Part shown: piece by piece, positions 8,467 through 16,812 of the stretch
How positions within the stretch are numbered: the stretch's first letter is position 1
How the letters are laid out: each line of letters begins with the position of its first letter
From: Asanoa hainanensis
GTDB lineage: Bacteria > Actinomycetota > Actinomycetes > Mycobacteriales > Micromonosporaceae
Length of the DNA stretch: 64,000 nt
Reading direction: 5' to 3'
Assembly (NCBI RefSeq): GCF_900188485.1
Contig: NZ_FZPH01000002.1
Location: forward strand, 620,001-684,000
Made by a program: the position numbers and the translations under genes
The notes under the pieces: generated by a model
What the model was told of the DNA's origin: nothing
Databases searched by the model: none
The model's input: the letters and a program-made list of their open reading frames with translations, nothing else

Positions 8467-9031
8467 CCATGACGCAGTTCTTCAAGCCTTTGGGCCGGTC
8501 GTACGTGAAGCCGAGCCGCTCGTACAGCCGACGGGTGCCGTTGTAGAGGAACGACGACGACATCTTCTTGGTCTGGTCGGTCAGGTCGTGGGGATAGCTC
8601 TCGACCCGCCCGCCACCGGCCCGCGCGATGAGGTCGAGCGCACCGGTGATCGCGAGCTCCGTCACGCCCTGCCGGCGGTGGCGCTTGTCGACGAAGACGC
8701 ACGTGATCCGGTAGTCGGGATCCGCGGTCTTGGTCGCGTCGTACTGCTTGCGGTGATGGATGGTCGGCAACTCGACGGGAGTGCCGTACTCAGCCCACGC
8801 GATGGCCTCGTCGCCGTGCATCACCAGCGCGGCGTGCGCCCTGCCCTGCTCCACATAGGACTTCTTCAGCGCCCGGTTGGCCTCGGCACCCTGACCGCGC
8901 TCGGGCCCGTCGGGGTGGAACCAGATGCACCAGCAACCGCCGAAGATCCCGTTGTGCCGCAGAACCAATGCATCGAAGGCAGACCAGGTCTCAGAGCTGA
9001 GCGGCGCGATGGTGTACGACTCCGTAGCCAT
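8444..9031 (-). CDS. GNAT-family N-acetyltransferase
   Basis: About 195 residues. The acetyl-CoA-binding motif is visible (ITCVFVDKRHRRQGV followed by a helix), and LYERLGF is the usual C-terminal GNAT signature. GGCWCIWFHPDGPE in the N-terminal part marks a subgroup of unknown substrate. I chose the ATG at 9031 (MATESYTIAP); upstream codons in the open frame do not look coding. Confidence 0.82.
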   Translation of the reverse strand: MATESYTIAPLSSETWSAFDALVLRHNGIFGGCWCIWFHPDGPERGQGAEANRALKKSYVEQGRAHAALVMHGDEAIAWAEYGTPVELPTIHHRKQYDATKTADPDYRITCVFVDKRHRRQGVTELAITGALDLIARAGGGRVESYPHDLTDQTKKMSSSFLYNGTRRLYERLGFTYDRPKGLKNCVMVKTVDPA

Positions 9032-9168
9032 GCCATGCACGGTATGCGCACCACGCGGCCCGATGTGACCCGCCGCTGAGCTGCGGCGCAACATTGTCAC
9101 AACGGGTGCGCAACCGCCGGGCCCTTCGATGCGGGCAACAACGATCCCGTACCGAAGGGGAGGGCCTG

Positions 9169-10008
9169 ATGTTCAAGAGGATCGCGCGTATCGCGGCGGT
9201 CAGCGTGGTGGCCGTGGCCGGCGTCCTGCACGTCGCCTCGGCGCCGGCGGCGGCCGCGCCGTACGGCGGCTACCACGCGAGCTGCAGCACCGTGGTCAAC
9301 CCGGGCAACGAGTACTGGTACCACGACCGGAGCTGGTCGGAGTTCCTCGCGCTGGACGACTTCTATTTCGAGAACGGATACCGGATCACCGAGCTGGACG
9401 TGGTCGGCCACGACGTCACCGCGGTCTGGCGGCCCGGTTCCGGTGCCCAGTGGGTCCACGGCCACATGTCGATCGGCGAGCTCGAGCTCTGGGACGACAT
9501 CTACTACAACCAGGGCCTGCGGATGGCCGAACTCGACCGTGACGGCGACGAGTTCTTCGCGGTCTGGCGTCCGGGCAGCGGCGACCAATTCTGGCGTACC
9601 GCCATCCCGACGTGGACCGACTTCAAGAACCAGGACGACGTGCTGTGGGACCAGGGCTTCCGCATGGTCGACATCGTCATCCGCGAGGACGGCAAGATCG
9701 GCGGGCTGTGGCGCTCGGACCAGGGCAGCTCGGGCCAGCGGTGGAACTACGGCATCCTGGCCACCGGAGCCGACCAGAACAACGAGAGCGCGTTCCAGAA
9801 ACTCAATCGGGAGCGCAAAGAGGCAGGGTACGAGCTACGAATCCTGAAGGCGTTCAACAACGACGCCTATCGGGTGGCCGTGTGGCGCTACCGGGGTGGC
9901 ACGTTCAACCAGTCCACCGCGAACTTCATGACCACCGACGCGATGCGCAGCTGGGAAAAAGCCTGCCGCGCCGGCGGCATGCGGATCGTGACGCTCGACG
10001 TCACCTAG
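9169..10008 (+). CDS. Secreted tandem-repeat protein (BTRD1-like)
   Basis: 279 residues with a clear signal peptide ending at an Ala-rich site (ASAPAAAAPYGG). The mature part has four to five degenerate repeats of about 40 residues, with W..F...DD..Y..GYRI.ELDV..HD..AVWRPGSG-type units (three copies end in AVW or LW). This resembles bacterial tandem-repeat domain 1, found in secreted actinobacterial proteins of unknown role. GGGGAGGG before the ATG supports the start. A terminator follows the stop. Confidence 0.78.
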   Translation: MFKRIARIAAVSVVAVAGVLHVASAPAAAAPYGGYHASCSTVVNPGNEYWYHDRSWSEFLALDDFYFENGYRITELDVVGHDVTAVWRPGSGAQWVHGHMSIGELELWDDIYYNQGLRMAELDRDGDEFFAVWRPGSGDQFWRTAIPTWTDFKNQDDVLWDQGFRMVDIVIREDGKIGGLWRSDQGSSGQRWNYGILATGADQNNESAFQKLNRERKEAGYELRILKAFNNDAYRVAVWRYRGGTFNQSTANFMTTDAMRSWEKACRAGGMRIVTLDVT

Positions 10009-10022
10009 GACCGCTCGCCAAT

Positions 10023-10057
10023 ACCGCGAGGACCCCGACGGTGGTCCTCGCGGTTTT
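10023..10057 (+). terminator. Rho-independent terminator after the secreted repeat protein
   Basis: Perfect 12-bp stem (ACCGCGAGGACC at 10023-10034 with its complement at 10043-10054), eight-base loop, then a short T run. Confidence 0.85.
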
Positions 10058-10152
10058 GACCAGGCAGCGAGGTGGACGCCGCGGACAGGGATCGCACACC
10101 GAATCGCATTTCGGCAGGGTCTCCGGCGGGTCGGTTTGCGTGGTGAAAGGCT

Positions 10153-10341
10153 CTAACCCAGGGCCGGAATGACGTGCCAGCCCCGACCGTAGGGACATTC
10201 GTAGGCGTTCGAGTCAGGCTTGGCGTCGGCTAACCGCCGCGCGAAGTGCTCTTGGTAGATCGGTCGGTCGCAGCCGCCGCACACAGGCACAGGACCATCG
10301 AGAACCGCCGGGGGATGCGGTTGTTCGTCCCGGTCCATCAT
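10153..10341 (-). CDS. Small Cys-containing hypothetical protein
   Basis: About 62 residues starting MMDRDEQPHPP. It has a CxxC pair (VCGGCDRP) and a later Cys (YECPYG), suggesting a small zinc ribbon. GGAGGG sits just upstream of the two adjacent ATG codons. Such proteins are frequent in actinobacterial mobile elements; function unknown. Confidence 0.6.
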   Translation of the reverse strand: MMDRDEQPHPPAVLDGPVPVCGGCDRPIYQEHFARRLADAKPDSNAYECPYGRGWHVIPALG

Positions 10342-10378
10342 CGCCCTCCAAAGCTCCGGCTGGTCAACCGTATAGACG

Positions 10379-10573
10379 TTACTTGGTGCCTGAGCCGCCG
10401 CAGGAACGGCAGACTTCGAAGCTGTCCTCGGTCCGGACCTTACCTTTGGGGTCCATGTACTTGCGTTTGACGACCACCAGGCCCGAGCCACCGCATGTGC
10501 CGCACGGATGTGGGCGTTTGGTCATCGACATCGGCGCAGCCCAACCGCCGAGGTGGTGATAGTGAGCCTTCAT
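10379..10573 (-). CDS. Small DnaJ-type zinc-finger protein
   Basis: 64 residues with two CxxCxGxG-type knuckles (CGTCGGSG and CRSCGGSG) separated by a basic segment, as in the cysteine-rich domain of DnaJ but without a J domain. GGGGAGG is located six bases before the ATG. It ends 37 bases before the next small Cys protein, so co-transcription is likely. Confidence 0.65.
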   Translation of the reverse strand: MKAHYHHLGGWAAPMSMTKRPHPCGTCGGSGLVVVKRKYMDPKGKVRTEDSFEVCRSCGGSGTK

Positions 10574-10680
10574 GACGACCTCCCCAGATCCCAGAGATTT
10601 AACCCTGTGAATCCAGAAGAACTCACTGTACCGAAACAGTCAACCCTCTGTTCCGGATGAGCTTACTCGGGCGTGGGTTC

Positions 10681-11427
10681 CTAGGCCGGGAACCGGTACC
10701 GAAGTTCGTACGCTGAGGCGTCCAGAACCATTCGGTTGACCTCTACGCACCGGCCACCGGCCGCGTACGCGTACCTAGTCACCTCGATCACCTCGACCCC
10801 GACTGTCGGCAAGCCGAGGTCGCGCACCTCATCCGAGCTCGGCCGGCGCACCACAACACGCTCCTCGAACTCCGTGGGTCCGACCCCCAACTCCGCAAGC
10901 CGCGCGTAGATGCCGCCCGGTCCGGAGTCCGCCTCTTCCATCCGGGTGCCCCCAGCCAGGTCCAGTGGCAGATACGAGCTAGCGACCTGCACCGTGCGAC
11001 CGTCCACGTCGAACCGTCGGTGACGCGCGACGGCTTGCGAACCCGACGCCGCCCCGAACGCGTCGGCCACCGCGACCGGAACGTCCTCACGCCGTACTTC
11101 CACGCTGACCGTCCGCCGCCGCGCGCCAGTATCGAGATCTTGGATCGCTTCTCCCGCCCGCCACCTGCTAGCAGTGAGCCGATCTGGCGAGTTGCGAACG
11201 ATGCGAGAGAACCGCCGGACGAACACCCCAACGCCGTGCCGGTGCTCAGTGAGCCCCTCGACGCGCAGCAGATCCAACGCGGAGACCACTGTCGTCCGAG
11301 AGACCCGGAAGCGGTCTATCAACGCCGTGATCGAGGGCAACTTCGCACCGCTCGGCAGGTCACCGGACTCGATCGCAGCTCGCAGTTCCGCGGCGATGCG
11401 GCGGTACGCGTTGGTTTCGGGGACCAA
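10681..11427 (-). CDS. GntR/HutC-family regulator
   Basis: 248 residues. The N-terminal winged HTH (YRRIAAELRAAIESGDLPSGAKLPS) is followed by a UTRA ligand-binding domain. The TTG start at 11427 is chosen because GGGAGGA lies a few bases upstream. A dyad ACTGT-N6-ACAGT (about 11442-11458) and a -10-like GTTAAT lie in its promoter and may be its own operator. In actinobacterial integrative elements such a gene commonly controls transfer functions. Confidence 0.85.
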   Translation of the reverse strand: MVPETNAYRRIAAELRAAIESGDLPSGAKLPSITALIDRFRVSRTTVVSALDLLRVEGLTEHRHGVGVFVRRFSRIVRNSPDRLTASRWRAGEAIQDLDTGARRRTVSVEVRREDVPVAVADAFGAASGSQAVARHRRFDVDGRTVQVASSYLPLDLAGGTRMEEADSGPGGIYARLAELGVGPTEFEERVVVRRPSSDEVRDLGLPTVGVEVIEVTRYAYAAGGRCVEVNRMVLDASAYELRYRFPA

Positions 11428-11658
11428 GGATCCTCCCGACCGGACTGTCCATTAACAGTGTCGCGAGTGTATCGGCAAAGCACCCCGTCAACGCATAGGC
11501 CAGACCGAGGCCCCACCGTTGTCAGGCCCTCGAGCCCTCGAGGACGCGTTCGGGAATCAAGCGACAAGCGATGACGCCGAGCCGGCGAGAACGGGAATCG
11601 ATCAACGCTGATCTGGCGATCGGGGCGGCGTCGTAGATGGTCTGGGTGCCGAGAGCTC

Positions 11659-13155
11659 TCATGGCCGACGAGGAATGGGCGGTGTGGTACGGCTCGCCGC
11701 GGTGTTTACCAGGTCCGGTAGGTCTCGCCCGGCCACCGAGGGTTGCTCTCGCGTGACTGGCGCGATCGGTGCCGGCTCGACCGCGGGATCGGCGACTCGG
11801 GCCACGCGTGCCCGCCCCGTCTCGGTTCGCGTCATCGGTGGACCACTGGTCGTTGCCGGCGGCGCGGTGTCGGCCGGCCCCGCCGCGGAGCCTGGCGCGT
11901 CCGTCGCCGACGACGCCTCCACCGGGCCGGTGGCCGACCGGCCGGCCCCGTTACGAGGCGTTCGGCGCGGTCCGGTTGCCGGCAGGAGCTGGGCGAGCTC
12001 CGCCTGCAGCGCTGCCCAGTCGGAGCGGGGCGGGGCGGGCTGGTCAGTGGTCGAGGTGAGCTGCCCCGTGCTGTCGGACCCCTCCACGTGCCGGTCGGTT
12101 CGACCGGGCGTGGCCACCGGGGACCGATCCGATCCCGAGCGCTCGGCACCCTCTCCCGCCTGCGCGGTCGCGTTTGCCTGCTGAACGGCGTCCGCCGCCG
12201 CGACCGGGTCGGGGACGTGGACGAGCGGCCGCTGCGGCGTATCGGCGAGCAGCCGCGCGGCCGAGGCTAGGGCGACGGGGTCAGGTTGACCGGACCGACG
12301 CCACCGCCGGCGACGGCCGCCCGCCGGCAGGTTCCCGGCCAACACGCGCGCAGGTGCCAGATCGGCGGCGATCAGCGTGGTGAGCCCGTCGTAGTCCGCC
12401 TGCTCGGCCAGCCGTCGGGCGATCTCGTCGAGGTCGTACACCGCCATGGCCATGTCCGCGGTGGTGGCGTCCAGCGCTCGGGTGATTTTGCGGTGCAACA
12501 CCTTGCTGAGCGCCGCCTGCCGCCGCTCGCCGCGAATCTGCGCGCGGGCCGCGTCGAGGGAGCCGTACAGCCCGAGGCCAGGGTCGGCCTTGGCCAGCGA
12601 GCGGGCACGGCGGGTCAGCCACGGCTGTCGCAGCCAATGCCCGACCGGTTCGTACGCCGGTGTGGTGGGTGGCAGCTGTTGCCTGGCGAGCAGCCGGTCC
12701 CGCCGCTGGTTCTCGGTGTTCATCAGCCACACCAGATAACCGAGCAGAGACATGCCCGCGTAGAAACCGCCTTCGAGGTGGTTGCTGTGAGCCAGCCAGT
12801 TGAAGGCGACCGCGCCGGCAGCGATGCCAGCAGAGAGTACGCGGGACAGCATCGCCCGTTCGCCCAGCCGACGGCGTACGTCGGCGTTCGCCAGCACCAC
12901 GATGCCGCCCAGCTCCAGCGCGCCAACAGCGGGGAGGGCGATGTACCACGGCATGCCGAGCCGTTCCATCGCCCCGGACACCTGGCCCCCGAGCGCGACG
13001 AGCAGCACGACAACGTAGAACCCCGTGCGCAGTACGGCGACCCGCCGCACCGCCCGGGCCAGCTCGGCGTCCGACCCCTCCGACGGGTCGACGCCGTGCA
13101 CCCCGCCGGTCGAGCTTCCGCCAGTCGTCCGGGTCCGGTTCGGTTCCTGGAACAC
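11659..13155 (-). CDS. DUF2637-like membrane protein
   Basis: 498 residues. The N-terminal 150 residues hold about four membrane helices (FYVVVLLVALGG; WYIALPAVGALELGGIVVLA; AGIAAGAVAFNWLA; YAGMSLLGYLVWLM). The C-terminal 200 are Pro/Ala/Thr-rich and disordered. The hydrophobic part resembles DUF2637 proteins of actinomycete plasmids and integrative elements, some called spread proteins. Role in transfer is inferred. GTG at 13155 is the upstream-most start; the SD is weak. Confidence 0.65.
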   Translation of the reverse strand: MFQEPNRTRTTGGSSTGGVHGVDPSEGSDAELARAVRRVAVLRTGFYVVVLLVALGGQVSGAMERLGMPWYIALPAVGALELGGIVVLANADVRRRLGERAMLSRVLSAGIAAGAVAFNWLAHSNHLEGGFYAGMSLLGYLVWLMNTENQRRDRLLARQQLPPTTPAYEPVGHWLRQPWLTRRARSLAKADPGLGLYGSLDAARAQIRGERRQAALSKVLHRKITRALDATTADMAMAVYDLDEIARRLAEQADYDGLTTLIAADLAPARVLAGNLPAGGRRRRWRRSGQPDPVALASAARLLADTPQRPLVHVPDPVAAADAVQQANATAQAGEGAERSGSDRSPVATPGRTDRHVEGSDSTGQLTSTTDQPAPPRSDWAALQAELAQLLPATGPRRTPRNGAGRSATGPVEASSATDAPGSAAGPADTAPPATTSGPPMTRTETGRARVARVADPAVEPAPIAPVTREQPSVAGRDLPDLVNTAASRTTPPIPRRP

Positions 13156-13534
13156 GCCGAGCAGGTTCCTCTCTCACTCCGGCCCCGGCCTGACCGGCGC
13201 CTCGGCGGCGGCGCGACCCGGCGGTGCCGCCCGCCGAGTGGTATCGAAGCCACGCTCCGCCGGCCGCCCGTCGTCCGCCGCATGCTACAAGTTGCCGGGC
13301 CGATTTGGACACCACGCGGTGCCCACCCACCGACACCGTAGCCGGTGCTGCGCCGGGCAGGTTTCCTGCAGCTGCGCTCGTTCCATCCGCGCAGGTCAGC
13401 AACCGTTGGTGGCTGCAGTCGCGCCGGTTCTGATCGAGGGCGGGTCACGCCAAACACGCGATGGAACTGGGCCGGGTGCAAGTTGTTCACGGGTATCCAC
13501 GGAGAGTTGCCCGGGCCGCCTCCGTCGCGTTGGA
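13156..13534. other. Gene-less stretch left of the PadR locus
   Basis: Nothing I can assign. It contains a 20-bp segment (13439-13458) matching 16632-16651 at 19 positions. Its right end joins the remnant of a PadR C-terminus described under the repeat. Confidence 0.5.
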
Positions 13535-13713
13535 CTCGTGGCGAACGGTCCCCGATCACCTCAAGATGCGCGCCTAATCAACGTTGACTAGACGTTTCGT
13601 CCTCGTGTACTTTGGCCAAGTAGTCAAACTTGCCTAGCTCGCCAATCCGTTCGCAGCGCCGAGAGAAGGAATCGAACCCATGGGAAAGCTCGCGATCGAG
13701 ACGAGAGGGTTGA
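13535..13713 (+). repeat. Duplicated PadR promoter segment, copy 1
   Basis: Matches 14279-14457 at a constant offset of 744 bp, roughly 85 percent identical by eye. It begins with the last codons of a PadR-like gene (reading WRTVPDHLKMRA stop), then promoter, dyads and the first 11 codons of PadR. Confidence 0.85.
13575..13636 (+). promoter_or_regulatory. PadR promoter with two dyad operators
   Basis: Dyad TAATCAACGTTGACTA (13575-13590) includes the -35 TTGACT; after 18 bases comes TACTTT (13608-13613); a second dyad TAGTCAAACTTGCCTA (13621-13636) follows. The layout fits autorepression by the PadR protein. Confidence 0.65.
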
Positions 13714-14321
13714 GCGGTGGTGGGCGCGTGTCGGCGACGAAGCTCCTGGTGCTCGGTATCGTGCACCTCTCCGGCGGCGCGCATGGCTACCAGGTGCGGT
13801 CCGAACTGCAGAGCTGGGGTGCGGAGAGTTGGGCCAAGATCAAGCCCGGCTCGATTTATCACGCGCTGAAGAAGGCGGCGGCTGATGGCCTCCTCACCGA
13901 ACACGCCGAGCCGGGCAACTCCGGGCCGGAGCGCGTTCTGTACCGCGCGACAGCTCGGGGACGTGACGAGATGGTCGAACTGGTCCGCGACGGTCTGCGG
14001 CGCACCCACGACCCGGACATGCTCAACGCGTCCATCGCCATGTTGCCCATGCTGACCAGGACGGATGCCATCGCGCACGTTAACGAGCGGGTCGCGCGCC
14101 TGGAAGCGGAGCTCGTAGGGCAGGCCAAGGGGTGGGAGAACCCGAACCCCGACATTCCCGAACACGTCCGCGATCAGGCCGAACTGTGGGCGGGACACGC
14201 ACGCACCGAACTGGAGTGGGCGAAGAGCCTGAGCAAACGACTGTCTGAGGGCGCCTACACCATGGCCGATGATCCGGGTTCGTGGCAAACGGTCCACAAT
14301 CCCCTCAAGATGCGCTTCTAA
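13680..14321 (+). CDS. PadR-family transcriptional regulator
   Basis: 213 residues. PadR winged HTH: LLVLGIVHLSGGAHGYQV, then IKPGSIYHALKKAAADGLL and YRATARGRDEM. The C-terminal half is the helical PadR dimerisation domain. GAGAGAAGG precedes the ATG. The gene sits between two copies of its own promoter; the second copy drives the DoxX/hydrolase genes, so they are probably its regulon. Confidence 0.9.
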   Translation: MGKLAIETRGLSGGGRVSATKLLVLGIVHLSGGAHGYQVRSELQSWGAESWAKIKPGSIYHALKKAAADGLLTEHAEPGNSGPERVLYRATARGRDEMVELVRDGLRRTHDPDMLNASIAMLPMLTRTDAIAHVNERVARLEAELVGQAKGWENPNPDIPEHVRDQAELWAGHARTELEWAKSLSKRLSEGAYTMADDPGSWQTVHNPLKMRF

Positions 14322-14457
14322 TCAACCTTGACTAGACGTTTCCTCCTCGTGCACTCTGGCCAAGTAGTCAAACTTGACTAGCTAACCAATCCGTTCACAA
14401 CACCGAGAGAAGGACTCGAACCAATGGGAAAGCTCGCGATCGAGACGAGAGGGTTGA
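14279..14457 (+). repeat. Duplicated PadR promoter segment, copy 2
   Basis: Second copy of the segment at 13535-13713. It spans the last 14 codons of the intact PadR gene, the promoter and the first 11 codons of a truncated third PadR copy. Confidence 0.85.
14319..14380 (+). promoter_or_regulatory. Second PadR-type promoter/operator (DoxX operon)
   Basis: TAATCAACCTTGACTA at 14319-14334 and a perfect dyad TAGTCAA-AC-TTGACTA at 14365-14380. Same spacing as upstream of padR, so the same regulator should bind both. Confidence 0.65.
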
Positions 14458-14504
14458 ACAAGTCACTGGTACCAGGTCCGGACACGACAAGGAGAGCCGA
14501 ATGA
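14424..14504 (+). CDS. 26-residue truncated PadR leader peptide
   Basis: Begins MGKLAIETRGL exactly as PadR, then diverges and stops at 14502-14504, overlapping the DoxX start by ATGA. It keeps the PadR ribosome-binding region and may couple translation of DoxX. It is a product of the tandem duplication. Confidence 0.5.
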   Translation: MGKLAIETRGLNKSLVPGPDTTRRAE

Positions 14505-14923
14505 GCACCATCCCCAAGAACAACTCGGAAACCGTTGCGCACACGCCCGGGCGGGCGAGCAGCATCGGGGTCTGGATTCTGCAAGTCGTGTTGGCGGCGA
14601 TTATCGCCGGCGGCGGAATCTCGAAGCTCGCCGGCGACCCGGTCATGGTGGACATGTTCGCCGACATCGGGGCTGGCCAGTGGCTCCGGTACCTGGTCGG
14701 AACGCTGGAGGTCGCGGGAGGGGTTGGACTTCTGATCCCGGCTCTGGCGGGCCTGGCCAGTCTCGGGTTGGCGGCATTGCTGACCGGTGCTGTCATCACC
14801 GATCAGTTCGTGCTCGAGCAGAGCCCTTGGCTGCCGCTCGCCCTACTCGTCGTGGCGGCCGTGATCGCAAGGACGCGGTGGTCGCGCACCGAGGCCGTCG
14901 TCGGCACGCTGCTCAGGCGTTGA
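14501..14923 (+). CDS. DoxX-family membrane protein
   Basis: 140 residues with four predicted membrane helices (WILQVVLAAIIAGGGISKL; LRYLVGTLEVAGGVGLLIPALAG; LGLAALLTGAVITDQFVL; LPLALLVVAAVIART). The order of helices and the GGGISKL loop fit DoxX proteins, which are linked to redox or sulfur stress. AAGGAG-type SD upstream. It precedes an alpha/beta hydrolase in the same transcript. Confidence 0.82.
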   Translation: MSTIPKNNSETVAHTPGRASSIGVWILQVVLAAIIAGGGISKLAGDPVMVDMFADIGAGQWLRYLVGTLEVAGGVGLLIPALAGLASLGLAALLTGAVITDQFVLEQSPWLPLALLVVAAVIARTRWSRTEAVVGTLLRR

Positions 14924-14950
14924 GACAAACCTCTCGAACGGAGATGTGAG

Positions 14951-15784
14951 ATGAACGAGATGGCCTTTCGCGTGACATCAAACGATGGCACCACCATCGC
15001 CTACGACAGGGAAGGAAGCGGTCCGGCCGTCATTCTCGTGGGCGGAGCACTCGACGAGGGGGTGGAGAACGCGCCCTTGGCGCCAGCTCTCGCCGAGCGC
15101 TTCACGGTCTACAACTATGCCCGTCGGGGACGCGGCGCGAGCGGCTTCACCGAGCCGTACGCCGTGGAAAGGGAGATCGAGGACCTGGATGCGTTGATCG
15201 CGGAGGCGGGCGGCTCGGCACACCTGTTCGGGGCGTCTTCAGGCGGCGCGCTGGCGCTGGAAGCGGCCGCGGCAGGGTCAGCCATCGACACGATCGCCGT
15301 CTGGGAGGTGCCCTACGCGGTCGGAGACGACATACGCCCGCGATTCGAGGAGTACATCGCAGACACCCGACGCGCCTTCGACGCCGGGCGAGACGAGGAG
15401 GTTCTCGAACTGTTCATGCGCATGACCGGCGCCTCCGACGACAACATCGCGGCCAGGAAAGCGGCAGGCAAGCAGACGGCGCATTGGGCGGATTCGGTCG
15501 CCCTCGCGCCCACGCTGGTCCACGACAGCGTCTTCCTCAACCGCTACCAATTGCCGGCCGATCGACTGGCAACGGTCACCCAACCGGTCCTGGTCACAAC
15601 CGGAGGACCGATCACGGTCCCCTACATGGCAGGCCTGCCCTCGGACTTCTTCGACCGCGCGGCCGACGAGCTCGCAGACCTACTACCCCACGCTCAACGG
15701 GAGACCCTCGAGGGGCCGGATCACGTCGTCGACCCACAGACCGTCGGCCCGCAGTTGCTACGGTTCTTCAGCAGCGAACACTGA
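14951..15784 (+). CDS. Alpha/beta hydrolase
   Basis: 277 residues. Nucleophile elbow GASSGG (Ser), oxyanion region VILVGGALDEG and catalytic His in GPDHVVDP near the C-terminus; the acid is probably in the segment before it. The fold is that of small esterase/epoxide-hydrolase-like enzymes; substrate unknown. It starts 27 bases after DoxX with GGAGATG upstream and is presumably under PadR control. Confidence 0.85.
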   Translation: MNEMAFRVTSNDGTTIAYDREGSGPAVILVGGALDEGVENAPLAPALAERFTVYNYARRGRGASGFTEPYAVEREIEDLDALIAEAGGSAHLFGASSGGALALEAAAAGSAIDTIAVWEVPYAVGDDIRPRFEEYIADTRRAFDAGRDEEVLELFMRMTGASDDNIAARKAAGKQTAHWADSVALAPTLVHDSVFLNRYQLPADRLATVTQPVLVTTGGPITVPYMAGLPSDFFDRAADELADLLPHAQRETLEGPDHVVDPQTVGPQLLRFFSSEH

Positions 15785-15870
15785 GGGGCCCGCGAGGTGT
15801 TGGGGAAGACCGATTAGGCACCGCGCAAGCAGATCTTCGTCGCGCCAGGGACACGGGGCGGACAGGTGGT

Positions 15871-16101
15871 GTCGAGGTTGATGTCGTCGGCGGCATCACA
15901 GGCCTGATCCTGGGCGTGCTTGTCACCAACGTCTTCGTCACCACGCAAGGCCGGGCCGTCGTACTGACCTGGGCCTCAGTGGGACTCGACCTGGCCTACT
16001 CGCTGCTCATCGGCTCCGTCGTCGGTCGTACCCCGAAACTCGGGCCGACTCAGTACCGCCCACCGAAGCCCTGCGCAGCACATGACCTGGCACCTCGGTA
16101 G
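15871..16101 (+). pseudogene. C-terminal fragment of an FtsX/MacB-type permease
   Basis: About 76 codons reading GGITGLILGVLVTNVFVTTQG then VGLDLAYSLLIGSVVGRTP. This matches the last two membrane helices of MacB/FtsX-type ABC permeases. No upstream part or ATPase is present, so it is a remnant. Confidence 0.5.
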
Positions 16102-16188
16102 GGCCAGTGATTCCGGGCTGTGGTCGCATGCGGTCACCGTTCCCGGGCGGTGGCCCGGTGCCGAAAGTGGTGCGCACGGAGCGTGCCG

Positions 16189-16332
16189 ATGATCGTGACC
16201 GGCGTGCGCCTGTCCGCGGCGGCCGTCCAGCGGCTGGACGAACTGGCCGGCAACGACAGAGCCGGACGGTCAGGCCTGATCCGCCGGGCGATCGACGAGT
16301 TCCTGGCCAGGCACACACCCGAAACGGCTTGA
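16189..16332 (+). CDS. Ribbon-helix-helix (CopG-like) protein
   Basis: 47 residues: MIVTGVRLSAAAVQRLDELA then SGLIRRAIDEFLARH, the beta-helix-helix pattern of CopG/Arc repressors and antitoxins. GGAG is eight bases upstream. No partner toxin is visible next to it. A strong hairpin follows the gene. Confidence 0.7.
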   Translation: MIVTGVRLSAAAVQRLDELAGNDRAGRSGLIRRAIDEFLARHTPETA

Positions 16333-16357
16333 CGACCGACGACCCGGATGCCGGCAG

Positions 16358-16395
16358 GCGAGGTAGACCCAACGCGAGCGTTGGGCCTACCTCGC
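16358..16395. terminator. Long hairpin after the ribbon-helix-helix gene
   Basis: 18-bp arms (16358-16375 and 16378-16395) with a single mismatch and a minimal loop. No T run follows, so function as a terminator is probable but not proven. Confidence 0.6.
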
Positions 16396-16457
16396 GCCCA
16401 TGCGAACCGCGCCCACCGCACCGTGGGGCCTCCGGGGGTCGCCCCCGGAATAGGAAT

Positions 16458-16517
16458 GACAAATCCCCACCCAGACCCTGTCCGCGAAGCGGCCAGGGTC
16501 TGGGCAGGGATTTGTGG
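16458..16517. repeat. Second strong hairpin (about 22-bp stem)
   Basis: ACAAATCCCC-ACCCAGACCCTG pairs with CAGGGTCTGGGC-AGGGATTTGT across a 14-base loop, with two mismatches. Confidence 0.6.
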
Positions 16518-16812
16518 ACCAAACGTGGCAGAATCCGAACCGCATTCCAGCAGCTCAGGGGCCGTTTGTGGCTGTCGCACCTGTGCGAAATCGGCGGTTG
16601 TAGCGCGATCGTGGCGCAGGGTCGAACCCTCGGCGGGTCACGCCAAGCACGGGAACGGGATTCGATCAACGCTGACCCGATGGTCGTGACGGCGTCGTGG
16701 CGTCTGCCCAGGCTAGATGACGTGCTGAGTTGGTGCGGCGCGGACCCATCTATTGGAGGTTGGGCGCAGCATCGGAAGCGTGAAGGGCACGCGGGATGCG
16801 CCCCTTTCCGGG
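16518..16812. other. Gene-less debris left of the defence island
   Basis: No convincing gene. 16632-16700 shares short segments with 11571-11640 and 13439-13458, suggesting scattered copies of one repeat. Confidence 0.4.

Noticed and set aside
14396-14430. Second copy of the tRNA 3' end (GGACTCGAACC) as the left attachment site
   Set aside because: Only about 11 bases match and the site belongs to the PadR promoter duplication.
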